A stretch of DNA of 64,000 nucleotides from Tessaracoccus sp. SD287 (GTDB taxonomy: Bacteria > Actinomycetota > Actinomycetes > Propionibacteriales > Propionibacteriaceae), in assembly GCF_017355265.1 (NCBI RefSeq), contig NZ_JADIJQ010000002.1, positions 1 to 64,000 of the forward strand. The letters run 5' to 3'. Shown piece after piece: positions 34,113-44,307 of the stretch; the stretch's first letter is position 1; the number at the start of each line of letters is the position of its first letter. The notes under the pieces are model-generated. The model was given only the letters and a program-made list of their open reading frames with translations. It ran no database searches and was not told where the DNA came from. A program made the position numbers and the translations under genes.

Positions 34113-35506
34113 ACAGCCGCCGCGCCTGGGTGCGCCTGGACAATGCCTCCAACATCTTCCTGGCGGCGATGAGTGACGTCGACACCAAGGTGTTTCGTCT
34201 CAGCGCCGACCTGGACGAGGTCGTCGACCCCACCCTGCTGCAGCAGGCCCTGGACACCGTCTTCGACCAGTACGTGCTGTACCACTCGGTGCTGCGTCGC
34301 GGCGTGTTCTGGTACTACCTCGAAGAGAGCGACCTGCGTCCCACGGTCACCGAAGAGGTGCTGCCACCCTGCGACCACCTGTACCACTTCGACCGCCACA
34401 ACCTGCTGTTCCGCGTCGTCCACCACGGCAACCGGATCGTCCTGGAGGTGCTGCACGCCCTGTCCGACGGCACCGGCGCGTCGTGGGTGCTGCAGGACCT
34501 GGTCAGCGAGTACGTCCGGCTGCGCCACCCCGACGAGTTCGGTGACGTGCCAGCCCCCAGCGGGGTCAAGCACGGACTGGACCCGGACAGCTTCGGTGTC
34601 TTTCACCCGCGCCAGCCCGAGCTGTTCACCCAGGCTGCGCGTCCCGCGCCGCTGGAGGTCGAGGACCAGGTGGCCGCCGAGCAGGGCCCGGACACGCCGC
34701 CCGAGGTCGCCGAACCTCGCAAGCACCTGGTCAGCAGCGACCTGTTCCGTCGGGGCCGGCGGCGCGTGCACCGCATCCGCGGCCAGCTCACCCCGGACCA
34801 CCGCACCCGGCTGGTCGAACTGACCATGGACGTGACCCAGGTGCTGCCGCTGGCCCGCGCCCACGGAGTCTCCCTGACGATCTACCTGACCGCGCTGTTC
34901 CTGCACGCGATCCGCGAGGTCGACGGGGCCGCCTGCGACGACCGGACGATGGCGGTGTCGGTGCCGGTCGACCTGCGCCAGCGCTTCGCGTCGGAATCGG
35001 CACGCAACTTCTTCGCCACCACCCGGCTCGAGCACTGCCAGCAGGACGACAACTTCACCGCGATGTGCGCCTCGTTGGCCGAACAGTTGGCGGCGCAGAC
35101 GACCTCGAGCGCGCTGGAGGCCAAGCTGCGCAAACTGATCGGCTTCGAGCACCATCCCTTCGGTCGGCTGCTGCCGCGCCCGATCAAGGACGTGGTGCTG
35201 GGCGCGGTGAACCGGCTGAACAATCGCAACCTGACGGTGGCGATGACCAACATCGGCAGGGTCAGCTTCCCCGGACCCGTCGACGCCCACGTCGGTGCGG
35301 TCTACCTGGCGGTCTCGGCGGCACGACCGCAGTTCAGCATGGCCAGCCATGGCAACATCCTGACCGTGAGCTTCACCTCGCCGTTCATCGGCACCGAGCA
35401 CCAGACGGCGTTCGTCCGGGAACTGACCGGCCGGGGGGTGGCGGTGCAGGTCGCGACCAGCAAGGTGACACCCGCCGAACTCAACCCGGGGGTGAGCGTC
35501 GGATGA
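34109..35506 (+). CDS. HxxxDG acyltransferase (WS/DGAT- or condensation-like)
   Basis: 465 aa. The catalytic motif HxxxDG is present as LEVLHALSDGTGASWVLQDL (about 115-134) and a second structural part is NLTVAMTNIGRVSFPG near the C-terminus, as in CoA-dependent acyltransferases of the chloramphenicol-acetyltransferase/condensation superfamily. The N-terminus RRAWVRLDNASNIFLAAMSD matches a subgroup found next to hydrolase and zinc-ribbon membrane genes. The donor and acceptor are unknown. It overlaps the hydrolase (ATGA) and the next gene (ATGA), so translation is coupled. Confidence 0.75.
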   Translation: MNSRRAWVRLDNASNIFLAAMSDVDTKVFRLSADLDEVVDPTLLQQALDTVFDQYVLYHSVLRRGVFWYYLEESDLRPTVTEEVLPPCDHLYHFDRHNLLFRVVHHGNRIVLEVLHALSDGTGASWVLQDLVSEYVRLRHPDEFGDVPAPSGVKHGLDPDSFGVFHPRQPELFTQAARPAPLEVEDQVAAEQGPDTPPEVAEPRKHLVSSDLFRRGRRRVHRIRGQLTPDHRTRLVELTMDVTQVLPLARAHGVSLTIYLTALFLHAIREVDGAACDDRTMAVSVPVDLRQRFASESARNFFATTRLEHCQQDDNFTAMCASLAEQLAAQTTSSALEAKLRKLIGFEHHPFGRLLPRPIKDVVLGAVNRLNNRNLTVAMTNIGRVSFPGPVDAHVGAVYLAVSAARPQFSMASHGNILTVSFTSPFIGTEHQTAFVRELTGRGVAVQVATSKVTPAELNPGVSVG

Positions 35507-36168
35507 GCCGCTGCACCGCGTGTTCGGCGCAGATCCGCGGGGACTGGGCCAGCTGCCCCTTGTGCCAGGAACCACTTGAAGCGGCTCCCACGGCGGCCCC
35601 GTCGACCGCCGCACCGTGGCCGGACGTGCCGCTGCGCTTCGACCGCAGGGTGTGGATGAAGGCCGTGCTGCTGGCCTCGCTGGTGATCATCGCCGGCACG
35701 CTGGGAGCGATCGTGTTCATCCCGGTGCCGTGGGTACGGCTGATGGTGATGGGGTTCGCGGCGCTGTGGCTGGTCGGGATCATCACCATTCGCAAGCGGC
35801 GCAATGTGGCCAAGACCATCGTCTACCTGGTCGTCGCGGCCTGCGGGTTGTGCCTGTACGCCGACTTCCTCAGCGGCTGGGGGGCGTGGTCGACGACCTA
35901 CGTGATTCCCATCGTCTGTGGCGCCTCGATCATCGCACTGCTGGTGGCGGTGCGCATTGCCCGGATGCGGCCGGGCGACTACCTGGTCTACTCGTGGCTG
36001 ACCCTGCTGTTCAGCGTCGTGCCGGCCCTGTTCCTGGCTCTTGGCTGGGTCACCCACACGTTGCCGTCGTGGATCTCGGTGGCGATGGGGTTCCTGATGC
36101 TGGTCTGGATGCAGGTCTTCCACGGCGCCGACGTGCAGCACGAGGTCCGCAAGCGCCTGCACGTGTAG
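35503..36168 (+). CDS. zinc-ribbon polytopic membrane protein (DUF6320-like)
   Basis: 221 aa. The N-terminus is a four-cysteine zinc ribbon, MSRCTACSAQIRGDWASCPLC (CxxC...CxxC). After a Pro/Ala linker come about six hydrophobic helices, from MKAVLLASLVIIAGTLGAIVF to WISVAMGFLMLVWMQVF. This arrangement matches the DUF6320 type that accompanies such hydrolase/acyltransferase pairs; I am fairly but not fully sure of the family number. The role may be to localise the pathway at the membrane, which is inference. It is the last gene of the operon and converges on the epimerase gene (5 bp between stops). Confidence 0.75.
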   Translation: MSRCTACSAQIRGDWASCPLCQEPLEAAPTAAPSTAAPWPDVPLRFDRRVWMKAVLLASLVIIAGTLGAIVFIPVPWVRLMVMGFAALWLVGIITIRKRRNVAKTIVYLVVAACGLCLYADFLSGWGAWSTTYVIPIVCGASIIALLVAVRIARMRPGDYLVYSWLTLLFSVVPALFLALGWVTHTLPSWISVAMGFLMLVWMQVFHGADVQHEVRKRLHV

Positions 36169-36173
36169 GTGCG

Positions 36174-37127
36174 TCAGGCCACCGTGACCCGGCCCTGGTC
36201 CACCAGCCAGTCGAGGGCCTCGCGGAGCACGTCGAGTTGCGGCCGCGGCGTGAAGCCCAGCAGCCGTTCGGCCTTGTCCATGCTGGCGCAGGGGCTGTGC
36301 GCCATGTGGTCGGCGGTGATCGCGGCATCCTGCTCGCTGACGGTCTGGCGCCACTGGTCGAAGGGCAGGTGGGACAGGTTCGCACTGCGCCCGAACCAGG
36401 CGGCCACCTCCTCGGCGTAGCCCTGCAGGGTGATGGCGGTCGCCGAGGCCGCATGAAAGCTCTCCCCGATGCTGACCGCTGGTCGTTGCAGCGCCGCCAT
36501 GAAGACCCCGGCCACGTCATCGGCGTGCACGTGCTGCAGGGTGGCCATGCCCAGATCGGGCAGGACCAGCTCGCGTCCATCGACCAGCCGTTGGAAGACG
36601 TCCACGTCGAGGTTGCCGGCGGGGTTGATGGGCACCCAGCCGGGGCCGCTGATGTGGCCGGGGTGCACCAGCGTGGCCGGGAAGCCCACGGCGGACGCCT
36701 GCTGGTGCAGGTAGCCCTCGATCTGGGCCTTGGCGCGCCCGTAGTCGGTGATCGGATGCCGGACGGCATCCTCGGTGGTCGGCACCAGACGGCTGGGGCC
36801 GTGCACCCACAGCGTCCCGCAGTGCAGGAAGTGCTGCACCCGACCCTGCAGCGCCTCGACCAGCTGCCGGGTGCTGTCCACGGTGAACGAGGTCAGGTCG
36901 ATGACGACCTCGGCACCAAGGTCTGCCACTCGGGCGCCGAAGACGCCCCGCGACTCCTCTTCGCTGCGGTCGGCCAGGACCGTCTCGACCTGCTGCCAGG
37001 CGTCGTCGTCGCGGTAGGGGCGGCGCTGCCCGCGGGTCAGCACCACGACCTGGTGCCCGTCGCGCACCAGCCGGGGCACCAGCCAGGTGCCGATGTGCCC
37101 GGTGCCGCCGATCACGAGTGTTTGCAT
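36174..37127 (-). CDS. NAD(P)-dependent epimerase/reductase (extended SDR-like)
   Basis: 317 aa. The N-terminal cofactor loop TLVIGGTGHIGTWLVPRLV (GxxGxxG) is clear. The usual YxxxK appears as ITDYGRAKAQIEGYL. The C-terminal half (FGRSANLSHLPFDQWRQTVSE, AERLLGFTPRPQLDVLREAL) resembles sugar epimerase/dehydratase relatives. The substrate is unknown. TAGCGT (37134-37139, complement) ends 6 nt before the ATG, so the mRNA is leaderless. Confidence 0.8.
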   Translation of the reverse strand: MQTLVIGGTGHIGTWLVPRLVRDGHQVVVLTRGQRRPYRDDDAWQQVETVLADRSEEESRGVFGARVADLGAEVVIDLTSFTVDSTRQLVEALQGRVQHFLHCGTLWVHGPSRLVPTTEDAVRHPITDYGRAKAQIEGYLHQQASAVGFPATLVHPGHISGPGWVPINPAGNLDVDVFQRLVDGRELVLPDLGMATLQHVHADDVAGVFMAALQRPAVSIGESFHAASATAITLQGYAEEVAAWFGRSANLSHLPFDQWRQTVSEQDAAITADHMAHSPCASMDKAERLLGFTPRPQLDVLREALDWLVDQGRVTVA

Positions 37128-37171
37128 GCCCCCACGCTAGCGGCGCCGGCTCCGTGCGGTTCGGTCCGTGC

Positions 37172-38245
37172 TCAGCGCCACGCCCCGCGGACGTGCTGGT
37201 CGGGGTAGACGACGGCGTCCTCGGCGCCCAGCACGTGGGCTGCCCGCTGCGGCCAGTGCGGTTCGCGCAGCGCCACCCGTCCGAGCAGCACGGCGTCGGC
37301 ACGCCCGGTGGCGATCACCTCGTCGGCCTGCTCGGGTTCGGTCAACAGCCCGACGGCGGCGGTGGGGATGCGCGCCTCGCGGCGGATGCGGTCGGCGAAC
37401 TCGACCTGGTAGCCCGGCGCCAGCGGGATGTCGGTGGGGTGGTTGCCACCGCTGGAGGCGTCGACCAGGTCGACGTCGTGCTCCTTGAGCAGTTTCGCCA
37501 GGGCGACGCTCTGGTCAAGGTCCCAGCCGCCCTCGATCCAGTCGGTGGCCGAGATGCGGACGAACAGCACGCCGTCGAAGACGTCACGGACGGCATCGAC
37601 GACCTCGAGCAGCAGGCGCGCCCGGTTGTCCAGGCTGCCCCCGTAACCGTCGGTGCGCTGGTTCGACAGCGGCGACAGGAACTCGTGCAACAGGTAGCCG
37701 TGAGCGGCATGGATCTCGATCACGTCGAAGCCCGCGTCAATGGCCCTCGACGCTGCGGCGGCGAAGTCGGCGACCACCTTGGCCAGCCCGGCGCCGTCCA
37801 GTGCGGCGGGTGCGGCATAGCCGGGGAAGGCGATGGGACTGGGACCGACGGTGGCCCAGCCGCCCTGCTCGGTGGGGACGCTGCCACTGCCGGCCCCGCC
37901 GAACGGTGCGTAGGTGCTGGCCTTGCGCCCCGCGTGGGCCAGTTGGACCCCGGCCAGGGTGCCGCGGGCGTGGATGAAGTCGGTGATGCGCCGCCAGGCG
38001 TGCACGTGTTCGTCGTTCCAGATGCCGGCGTCACGGGGACTGATCCGGCCCTCGGGGCAGACGGCGCTGGCCTCGGTCAGCACCAACCCGAAGCCGCCCT
38101 GGGCGAAGGCACCGAGGTGGACCAGATGCCAGTCGTTGACAACGCCGTCCTGGTCCCAGCAGGAGTACTGGCACATGGGCGCGGTCCAGATGCGGTTGGC
38201 GATGGTGGTCTGGCGCAGGGTCATCGGCGCGAAGAGATCGGTCAC
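37172..38245 (-). CDS. NADH:flavin oxidoreductase, Old Yellow Enzyme (YqjM) type
   Basis: 357-aa FMN-dependent ene-reductase. Visible features are LFAPMTLRQTTIANRIWTAPMCQYSC (FMN-contacting Cys of the YqjM class), the His pair in FDVIEIHAAHGYLLHEFLSP, SNQRTDGYGGSLDNRARLLLEVV (the OYE signature) and a C-terminal phosphate-binding AVLLGRVALREPHWP. Start GTG 38245 (TDLFAPMTL) is chosen because homology begins there; the frame extends upstream to 38380 without support. It probably reduces activated C=C bonds of xenobiotic or metabolic enones. Confidence 0.9.
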   Translation of the reverse strand: MTDLFAPMTLRQTTIANRIWTAPMCQYSCWDQDGVVNDWHLVHLGAFAQGGFGLVLTEASAVCPEGRISPRDAGIWNDEHVHAWRRITDFIHARGTLAGVQLAHAGRKASTYAPFGGAGSGSVPTEQGGWATVGPSPIAFPGYAAPAALDGAGLAKVVADFAAAASRAIDAGFDVIEIHAAHGYLLHEFLSPLSNQRTDGYGGSLDNRARLLLEVVDAVRDVFDGVLFVRISATDWIEGGWDLDQSVALAKLLKEHDVDLVDASSGGNHPTDIPLAPGYQVEFADRIRREARIPTAAVGLLTEPEQADEVIATGRADAVLLGRVALREPHWPQRAAHVLGAEDAVVYPDQHVRGAWR

Positions 38246-38484
38246 GTGGGGGCCAACCCGAACCCGTCGCAGACTATTCCCGGTGGCCCGGACGCATCCG
38301 CCAGGCCACTTTGTGTCCGATTCCCGGGTGTGTCGCAGCTCACGTTCGGGATGTATGACATAGTTTCGTAACCGCGTCACGAGACCCTAGATTTCGTCTG
38401 TGGCCCGTGCAATAATCCCGTTACAAATACAAAAGTTCGTGTGGCCACCCCCCTCTGCGGCGCACTCATCGAGAGGGGCCCGAC
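38246..38484 (+). promoter_or_regulatory. promoter region of the exopolysaccharide initiator gene
   Basis: This 239-bp gap is clearly richer in A+T than its surroundings (for example GATGTATGACATAGTTTCG and TGCAATAATCCCGTTACAAA). It probably holds the divergent promoters for the OYE and glycosylphosphotransferase genes. Several TANNNT candidates exist, so I do not pick one. A GAGAGGGG run (about 38470-38477) provides the ribosome site of the + strand gene. Confidence 0.4.
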
Positions 38485-39945
38485 ATGGGTCAGGTCAACG
38501 TCGCGCGGCGCGTCGACAGCATGGTGGCAGCGCCACCACGCGTCCACCGCAACAAGATCTACGTCGTCGTCTTCGCCGCGGACGCCGTGGTCATCACGTC
38601 CATGGCCCTGCTGGCCCTCACGCTTCGCAGCGAGATGCGGATGTTCGGCCCCACCCCTGGACTGGAGTCCCTGATCCTGCCCGTGATGTGGCTGGTCATC
38701 GTCGTGTGGTTGCTCGCCCTGCTCAGCGTCGGCGCGTACCGACAGAAGCACCTGGGGGCAGGCACCGCGGAGTACCGCACCGTCCTGCAGGGCAGCCTGC
38801 TCACCGCCGGCCTGGTCGGCATCTCTGCCTACCTGGCGGACTACCCGCTGTCGCGGGCCTACTTCTTCGTGGTCTTCCTGCTGGGCATCCCCACCCTGCT
38901 GGTGACCCGCTTCGTGATCAGGCGAGTGCTGCACGCCGTCTGGAAGCGCGGGATGTTCCGCACCCCCATGCTCGTGGCCGGCAGCCCGTGGCACATCGAC
39001 TACTTGGCCCAGGTGTTGAACCGTGAGCGCTGGTTGGGCTATGACCTGGTCGGGGCGCTGGTGCCCGAGGGTGAGGACCGGCCAAAGGCCCCCCTGCCCG
39101 TGCTGGGGACCCCCGACGACGTCCTCGGTGCCATTCGCAGCACCAACGCGGCCGCGGTGATCTTCGTGGAGGGCGCCTTCCGCGAACCCCACCACTTCAA
39201 CCTGCTGGCCCGGGAACTGGAGCTGGAGAAGGCCCGGTTGATCGTGATCCCGGCGCTGGCCGAGATCGCCTCGAACCGGATCGACGTCCAAACCGTCGCG
39301 GGGTTGCCGCTGCTGACCGTCGCCAAGCCGCAGGCCCAACGCGCCGGCCGCGGACTGAAGCGTGGTTTCGACCTGGCGCTGGCCGGGGCCGCCCTGATCC
39401 TCGCCAGTCCGGTGCTGCTGGTGGCCGCCCTGGCCGTCAAGCTGGAGGACGGCGGGCCGGTGATCTACCGCCAGCCCCGCGTCGGCCGGCACAGCACGGT
39501 GTTCGACTGCCTCAAGTTGCGCAGCATGGTGCCCAACGCCGACCAGCTGCGCAGCCGGCTGGAGGCCAACGAGAACGATGGTGATGGGGTGCTCTTCAAG
39601 CTGCGGAAGGATCCTCGGGTCACCCGGGTGGGCCGATTCATCCGGCGCTACTCCATCGACGAGCTGCCGCAGCTGGTCAACGTGCTCAAGGGCGAGATGA
39701 GCCTGATCGGCCCCCGCCCCGCGCTGGAGTCGGAGGTCAGCAAGTACCAGCGCCACGTCCTGCGTCGGCTGGACGTCCGCCCCGGGATCACCGGGCTGTG
39801 GCAGGTGTCCGGACGCTCGGACCTGTCCTGGGACGACGCCGTCCGCCTGGACCTGTACTACGTGGACAACTGGTCCTTCGTGCAGGACCTCGGCATCCTG
39901 TTCCGGACGGTCCAGGCGGTGCTGAAGTCTGACGGCGCCTACTGA
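38485..39945 (+). CDS. exopolysaccharide biosynthesis polyprenyl glycosylphosphotransferase
   Basis: 486-aa WcaJ/WbaP-type enzyme that transfers a sugar phosphate to undecaprenyl phosphate, the first membrane step of exopolysaccharide or cell-wall glycan synthesis. There are four or five N-terminal membrane helices (VVVFAADAVVITSMALLALTL and others), a CoA-binding-like central domain (about 160-270), then a re-entrant helix (RGFDLALAGAALILASPVLLVAALAVK) and the catalytic Bac_transf domain. That domain carries VFDCLKLRSMVPNA, KDPRVTRVGRFIRRYSIDELPQL, GPRPAL and RPGITGLWQVSGRS. It adjoins the dTDP-rhamnose genes. Confidence 0.93.
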   Translation: MGQVNVARRVDSMVAAPPRVHRNKIYVVVFAADAVVITSMALLALTLRSEMRMFGPTPGLESLILPVMWLVIVVWLLALLSVGAYRQKHLGAGTAEYRTVLQGSLLTAGLVGISAYLADYPLSRAYFFVVFLLGIPTLLVTRFVIRRVLHAVWKRGMFRTPMLVAGSPWHIDYLAQVLNRERWLGYDLVGALVPEGEDRPKAPLPVLGTPDDVLGAIRSTNAAAVIFVEGAFREPHHFNLLARELELEKARLIVIPALAEIASNRIDVQTVAGLPLLTVAKPQAQRAGRGLKRGFDLALAGAALILASPVLLVAALAVKLEDGGPVIYRQPRVGRHSTVFDCLKLRSMVPNADQLRSRLEANENDGDGVLFKLRKDPRVTRVGRFIRRYSIDELPQLVNVLKGEMSLIGPRPALESEVSKYQRHVLRRLDVRPGITGLWQVSGRSDLSWDDAVRLDLYYVDNWSFVQDLGILFRTVQAVLKSDGAY

Positions 39946-39951
39946 GCGGCG

Positions 39952-39969
39952 GCCCCCCAGTGGGGGGGC
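39952..39969. terminator. bidirectional hairpin between convergent genes
   Basis: GCCCCCC (39952-39958) pairs with GGGGGGC (39963-39969) around a 4-nt loop, in the 28-bp gap between the glycosylphosphotransferase and rmlA stop codons. There is no T-run. Confidence 0.55.
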
Positions 39970-39973
39970 TCCC

Positions 39974-41931
<1,958 letters not shown>

Positions 41932-41932
<1 letters not shown>

Positions 41933-43323
41933 TGGGCGAGCTGCGCGTCGAGACCACCGCCATCGACGGCCTGCTGGTGGTGCACCTGCCCGTGCACGCC
42001 GATGCCCGCGGCTGGTTCAAGGAGAACTGGCAGCGCGCGAAGATGACCGAGCTCGGCCTTCCCGACTTCGGGCCCGTCCAGCAGAACGTCTCGTTCAACA
42101 ACTCCCGGGGTGCCACCCGCGGCATCCACGCCGAGCCCTGGGACAAGCTGGTCAGCCTGACCACCGGACGCATCTTCGGCGCCTGGGTCGACCTGCGTTC
42201 CGGCGACGGGTTCGGCACCGTCGTCACCCTGGAACTCGGCCCCGAGACCGCCGTCTTCGTGCCGCGCGGCGTCGGCAACTCCTACCAGGCCCTCGAGGAC
42301 GGCACCTGCTACGCCTACCTGGTCAACGCGCACTGGAGCGCCGCCGCCCGGGACCGCTACACCTACGCGAACCTGTTCGACCCGGCCCTGGGCATCCCGT
42401 GGCCCATCGAACGCTCCCGGTGCGAACTGTCCGAGGCCGACCAGCACCACCCCATGCTGGCGCAGGTGAGACCCATGACCCCCCGCCGGCCGGCCATCAT
42501 TGGCGCCAACGGACAGCTGGGGCGAGCACTGGCCACCCTGCTGCCCGACGCGCTGCTGGTCGGACGCGACGACCTGGACATCACCGACGCGGCCGCCGTG
42601 CAGGCCTTCGACTTCAGTGAGGTCGACGTGCTCATCAATGCCGCCGCCCACACCGGCGTCGACTCCGCCGAGACGACCGCTGGACGGGCGGCCGCCTGGG
42701 CGACCAACGCGTCCGGTGTCGCCCACCTGGCCGCCGCCGCCCGTCGGCACCACCTGCGGCTGGTGCATGTGTCCAGCGACTACGTCTTCGACGGTCGCAC
42801 GCCGGTGCACGACGAGGACGAGCCGGCCTCCCCGCTGGGGGTCTACGGGCAGACCAAGGCTGCCGGTGACCTGCTGGCCGCCACTGTCGACCAGCACTGG
42901 ATCGTGCGCACCAGCTGGGTGATCGGCGACGGCGCGAACTTCGTCACCACCATGGCCAACCTGGCGGCCAGGGGAATCAAACCCTCGGTGGTCAGCGACC
43001 AGTTCGGTCGGCTCACCTTCGCCGACGACCTGGCCGCCGCCATTGTCCACCTGGTCCGCAGCGGCGCACCCTTCGGCACCTACAACGTCACCAACGACGG
43101 CCCGGTCCGATCATGGGCAGACATCGCCGCCCGCGTCTTCGAACTGTGTGGACGCGACCCCGCCGACGTCCTCCCGGTGACGGCCGAGCAGTACGGGCAG
43201 GGCAAGCAGTTGGCACCACGTCCGCAGCACAGCGTTCTGGCCCTGGACCGTCTCAAGGCCACCGGCTTCACCCCACCCGACGCCGACGAGCGCCTCGTCG
43301 ACCACCTGGCCGGCCGTCGCTGA
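41932..43323 (+). CDS. rmlCD: bifunctional dTDP-4-keto-rhamnose 3,5-epimerase/reductase fusion
   Basis: 463 aa with two enzymes in one chain. Residues about 1-180 are the RmlC cupin epimerase (DARGWFKENWQRAKMTELGL, QQNVSFNNSRGATRGIHAEP with the catalytic His, FVPRGVGNSYQALED). Residues about 188-463 are the RmlD reductase (PAIIGANGQLGRALATLL, NAAAHTGVDSAE, YVFDG, YGQTKAAGD with YxxxK, and FADDLAAAIVHLV). The fusion carries out both last steps to dTDP-L-rhamnose and is known in actinobacteria such as corynebacteria. It is translationally coupled to rmlB and followed by a T-tailed terminator. Confidence 0.93.
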
Positions 43324-43326
43324 CGC

Positions 43327-43352
43327 GGCCGTCTGCTGACGGGGCCTTTTTT
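43327..43352 (+). terminator. intrinsic terminator of the rhamnose operon
   Basis: GGCCGTC-tgct-GACGGGGCC forms a hairpin with a two-base bulge, followed by six T residues (43347-43352), immediately after the rmlCD stop. Confidence 0.8.
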
Positions 43353-43382
43353 GCTGACCGGGCCTGCTCGGCGCGGCTGGGC

Positions 43383-43814
43383 TCAGCCCCAGACCAGTCC
43401 CAGCTCCTCGGCCTTGCGGCCGACACCGGCAGCGAACCGCGCCGGGTCGAGCACGGCGCGCTGGTGGGTGCCCTGGCTGATCAGGTCACGCTCATCACGG
43501 GCGACCACGTCCCATTCGACCAGGCGCCCCTCCACCTTCGTACAGGTGACCTCGACGGTCACCTGCTGTCCCGGGACGGTGGCGGCAGTGTGCGAGACGT
43601 TGACATGGGTGCCGACCGAGATCTGCTGGCCCTCGAGGTGACCGGCCTCGGTGAGGTGGTGCATGCAGGCCCACTCCAGCAGGCCGACCAGGTAGCCGGT
43701 GGCCAGCACCCTGGGCATCACCTCGAACTCGGCCGACTCGGGGAACAGGTGCGGCACGGTGCGCTGCTCCGGCACCACATAGCTCAGGGTGGATCGGTCA
43801 CCGACGTGGATCAT
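43383..43814 (-). CDS. hotdog thioesterase, FlK (fluoroacetyl-CoA thioesterase)-like
   Basis: 143 aa. The pattern FPESAEFEVMPRVLATGYLVGLLEWACMHHLTEAGHLEGQQISVGTH resembles FlK-type single hotdog thioesterases, with the conserved ATGxLVxLxE region. It has no lipid-type motifs. The substrate is probably an acyl-CoA. Start ATG 43814 is preferred over 43844, since homology starts there and it is 8 bp after the cupin gene. Its terminus meets rmlCD convergently. It is in an operon with the upstream cupin. Confidence 0.75.
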   Translation of the reverse strand: MIHVGDRSTLSYVVPEQRTVPHLFPESAEFEVMPRVLATGYLVGLLEWACMHHLTEAGHLEGQQISVGTHVNVSHTAATVPGQQVTVEVTCTKVEGRLVEWDVVARDERDLISQGTHQRAVLDPARFAAGVGRKAEELGLVWG

Positions 43815-43822
43815 GGGACGAG

Positions 43823-44233
43823 TCAACCATCCCGGACGAGGCACGCGCAGCAGAACCTGTCGGGACTCGTCGACGACGGAGGCCCGGCCACCTGGTCAAA
43901 GGGACCCAACCCCCGTCCCGTCCCGGACGGGGTCGACGAGGGCTCCTTCAACTCCACGAAGATCGCGTGAATCGGTGCCTGGCCGATGTTCTCCCCCACG
44001 TGGTCCTGGGCGGGGAGCCACCGGGCCGCCTCGGCGGGGAGCTCGACCTCGATGGTCCGATCGCCCGAGGTGATGCGCCGGTGGATGGGGGTCAGGCTCA
44101 CCATCACTGAATCCGGGTGATGATGCTCCTGGGTGCGGGTGCCCGGCTGGTCACGATATTCCAGCACGCGCACCCGGTCGTTCTCGAAGATGACGGAGTA
44201 GTGGTCCCCGTCGGTCACCGTCGGATCGCTCAT
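43823..44233 (-). CDS. cupin-domain protein
   Basis: 136 aa. The core cupin motif 1 is recognisable (YRDQPGTRTQEHHHPDSVMVSLT, with a His triad), and strands RTIEVELPAEAARWLPAQDHVGENIG and IHAIFVELKEP complete a single small barrel. The C-terminal 35 residues (SSTSPDRFCCACLVRDG) look like an unstructured add-on with three cysteines, and may have arisen by read-through of intergenic sequence. A TAGGCT element lies 5 nt before the ATG. Possibly metal-binding; no function is assigned. Confidence 0.65.
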   Translation of the reverse strand: MSDPTVTDGDHYSVIFENDRVRVLEYRDQPGTRTQEHHHPDSVMVSLTPIHRRITSGDRTIEVELPAEAARWLPAQDHVGENIGQAPIHAIFVELKEPSSTPSGTGRGLGPFDQVAGPPSSTSPDRFCCACLVRDG

Positions 44234-44307
44234 GCTTCAGCCTACGTCGCGACGACCCGGATCACCCCCGCTAACCCGCCGAGAACGCTCCGCCGCGGCC
44301 AGGACGA

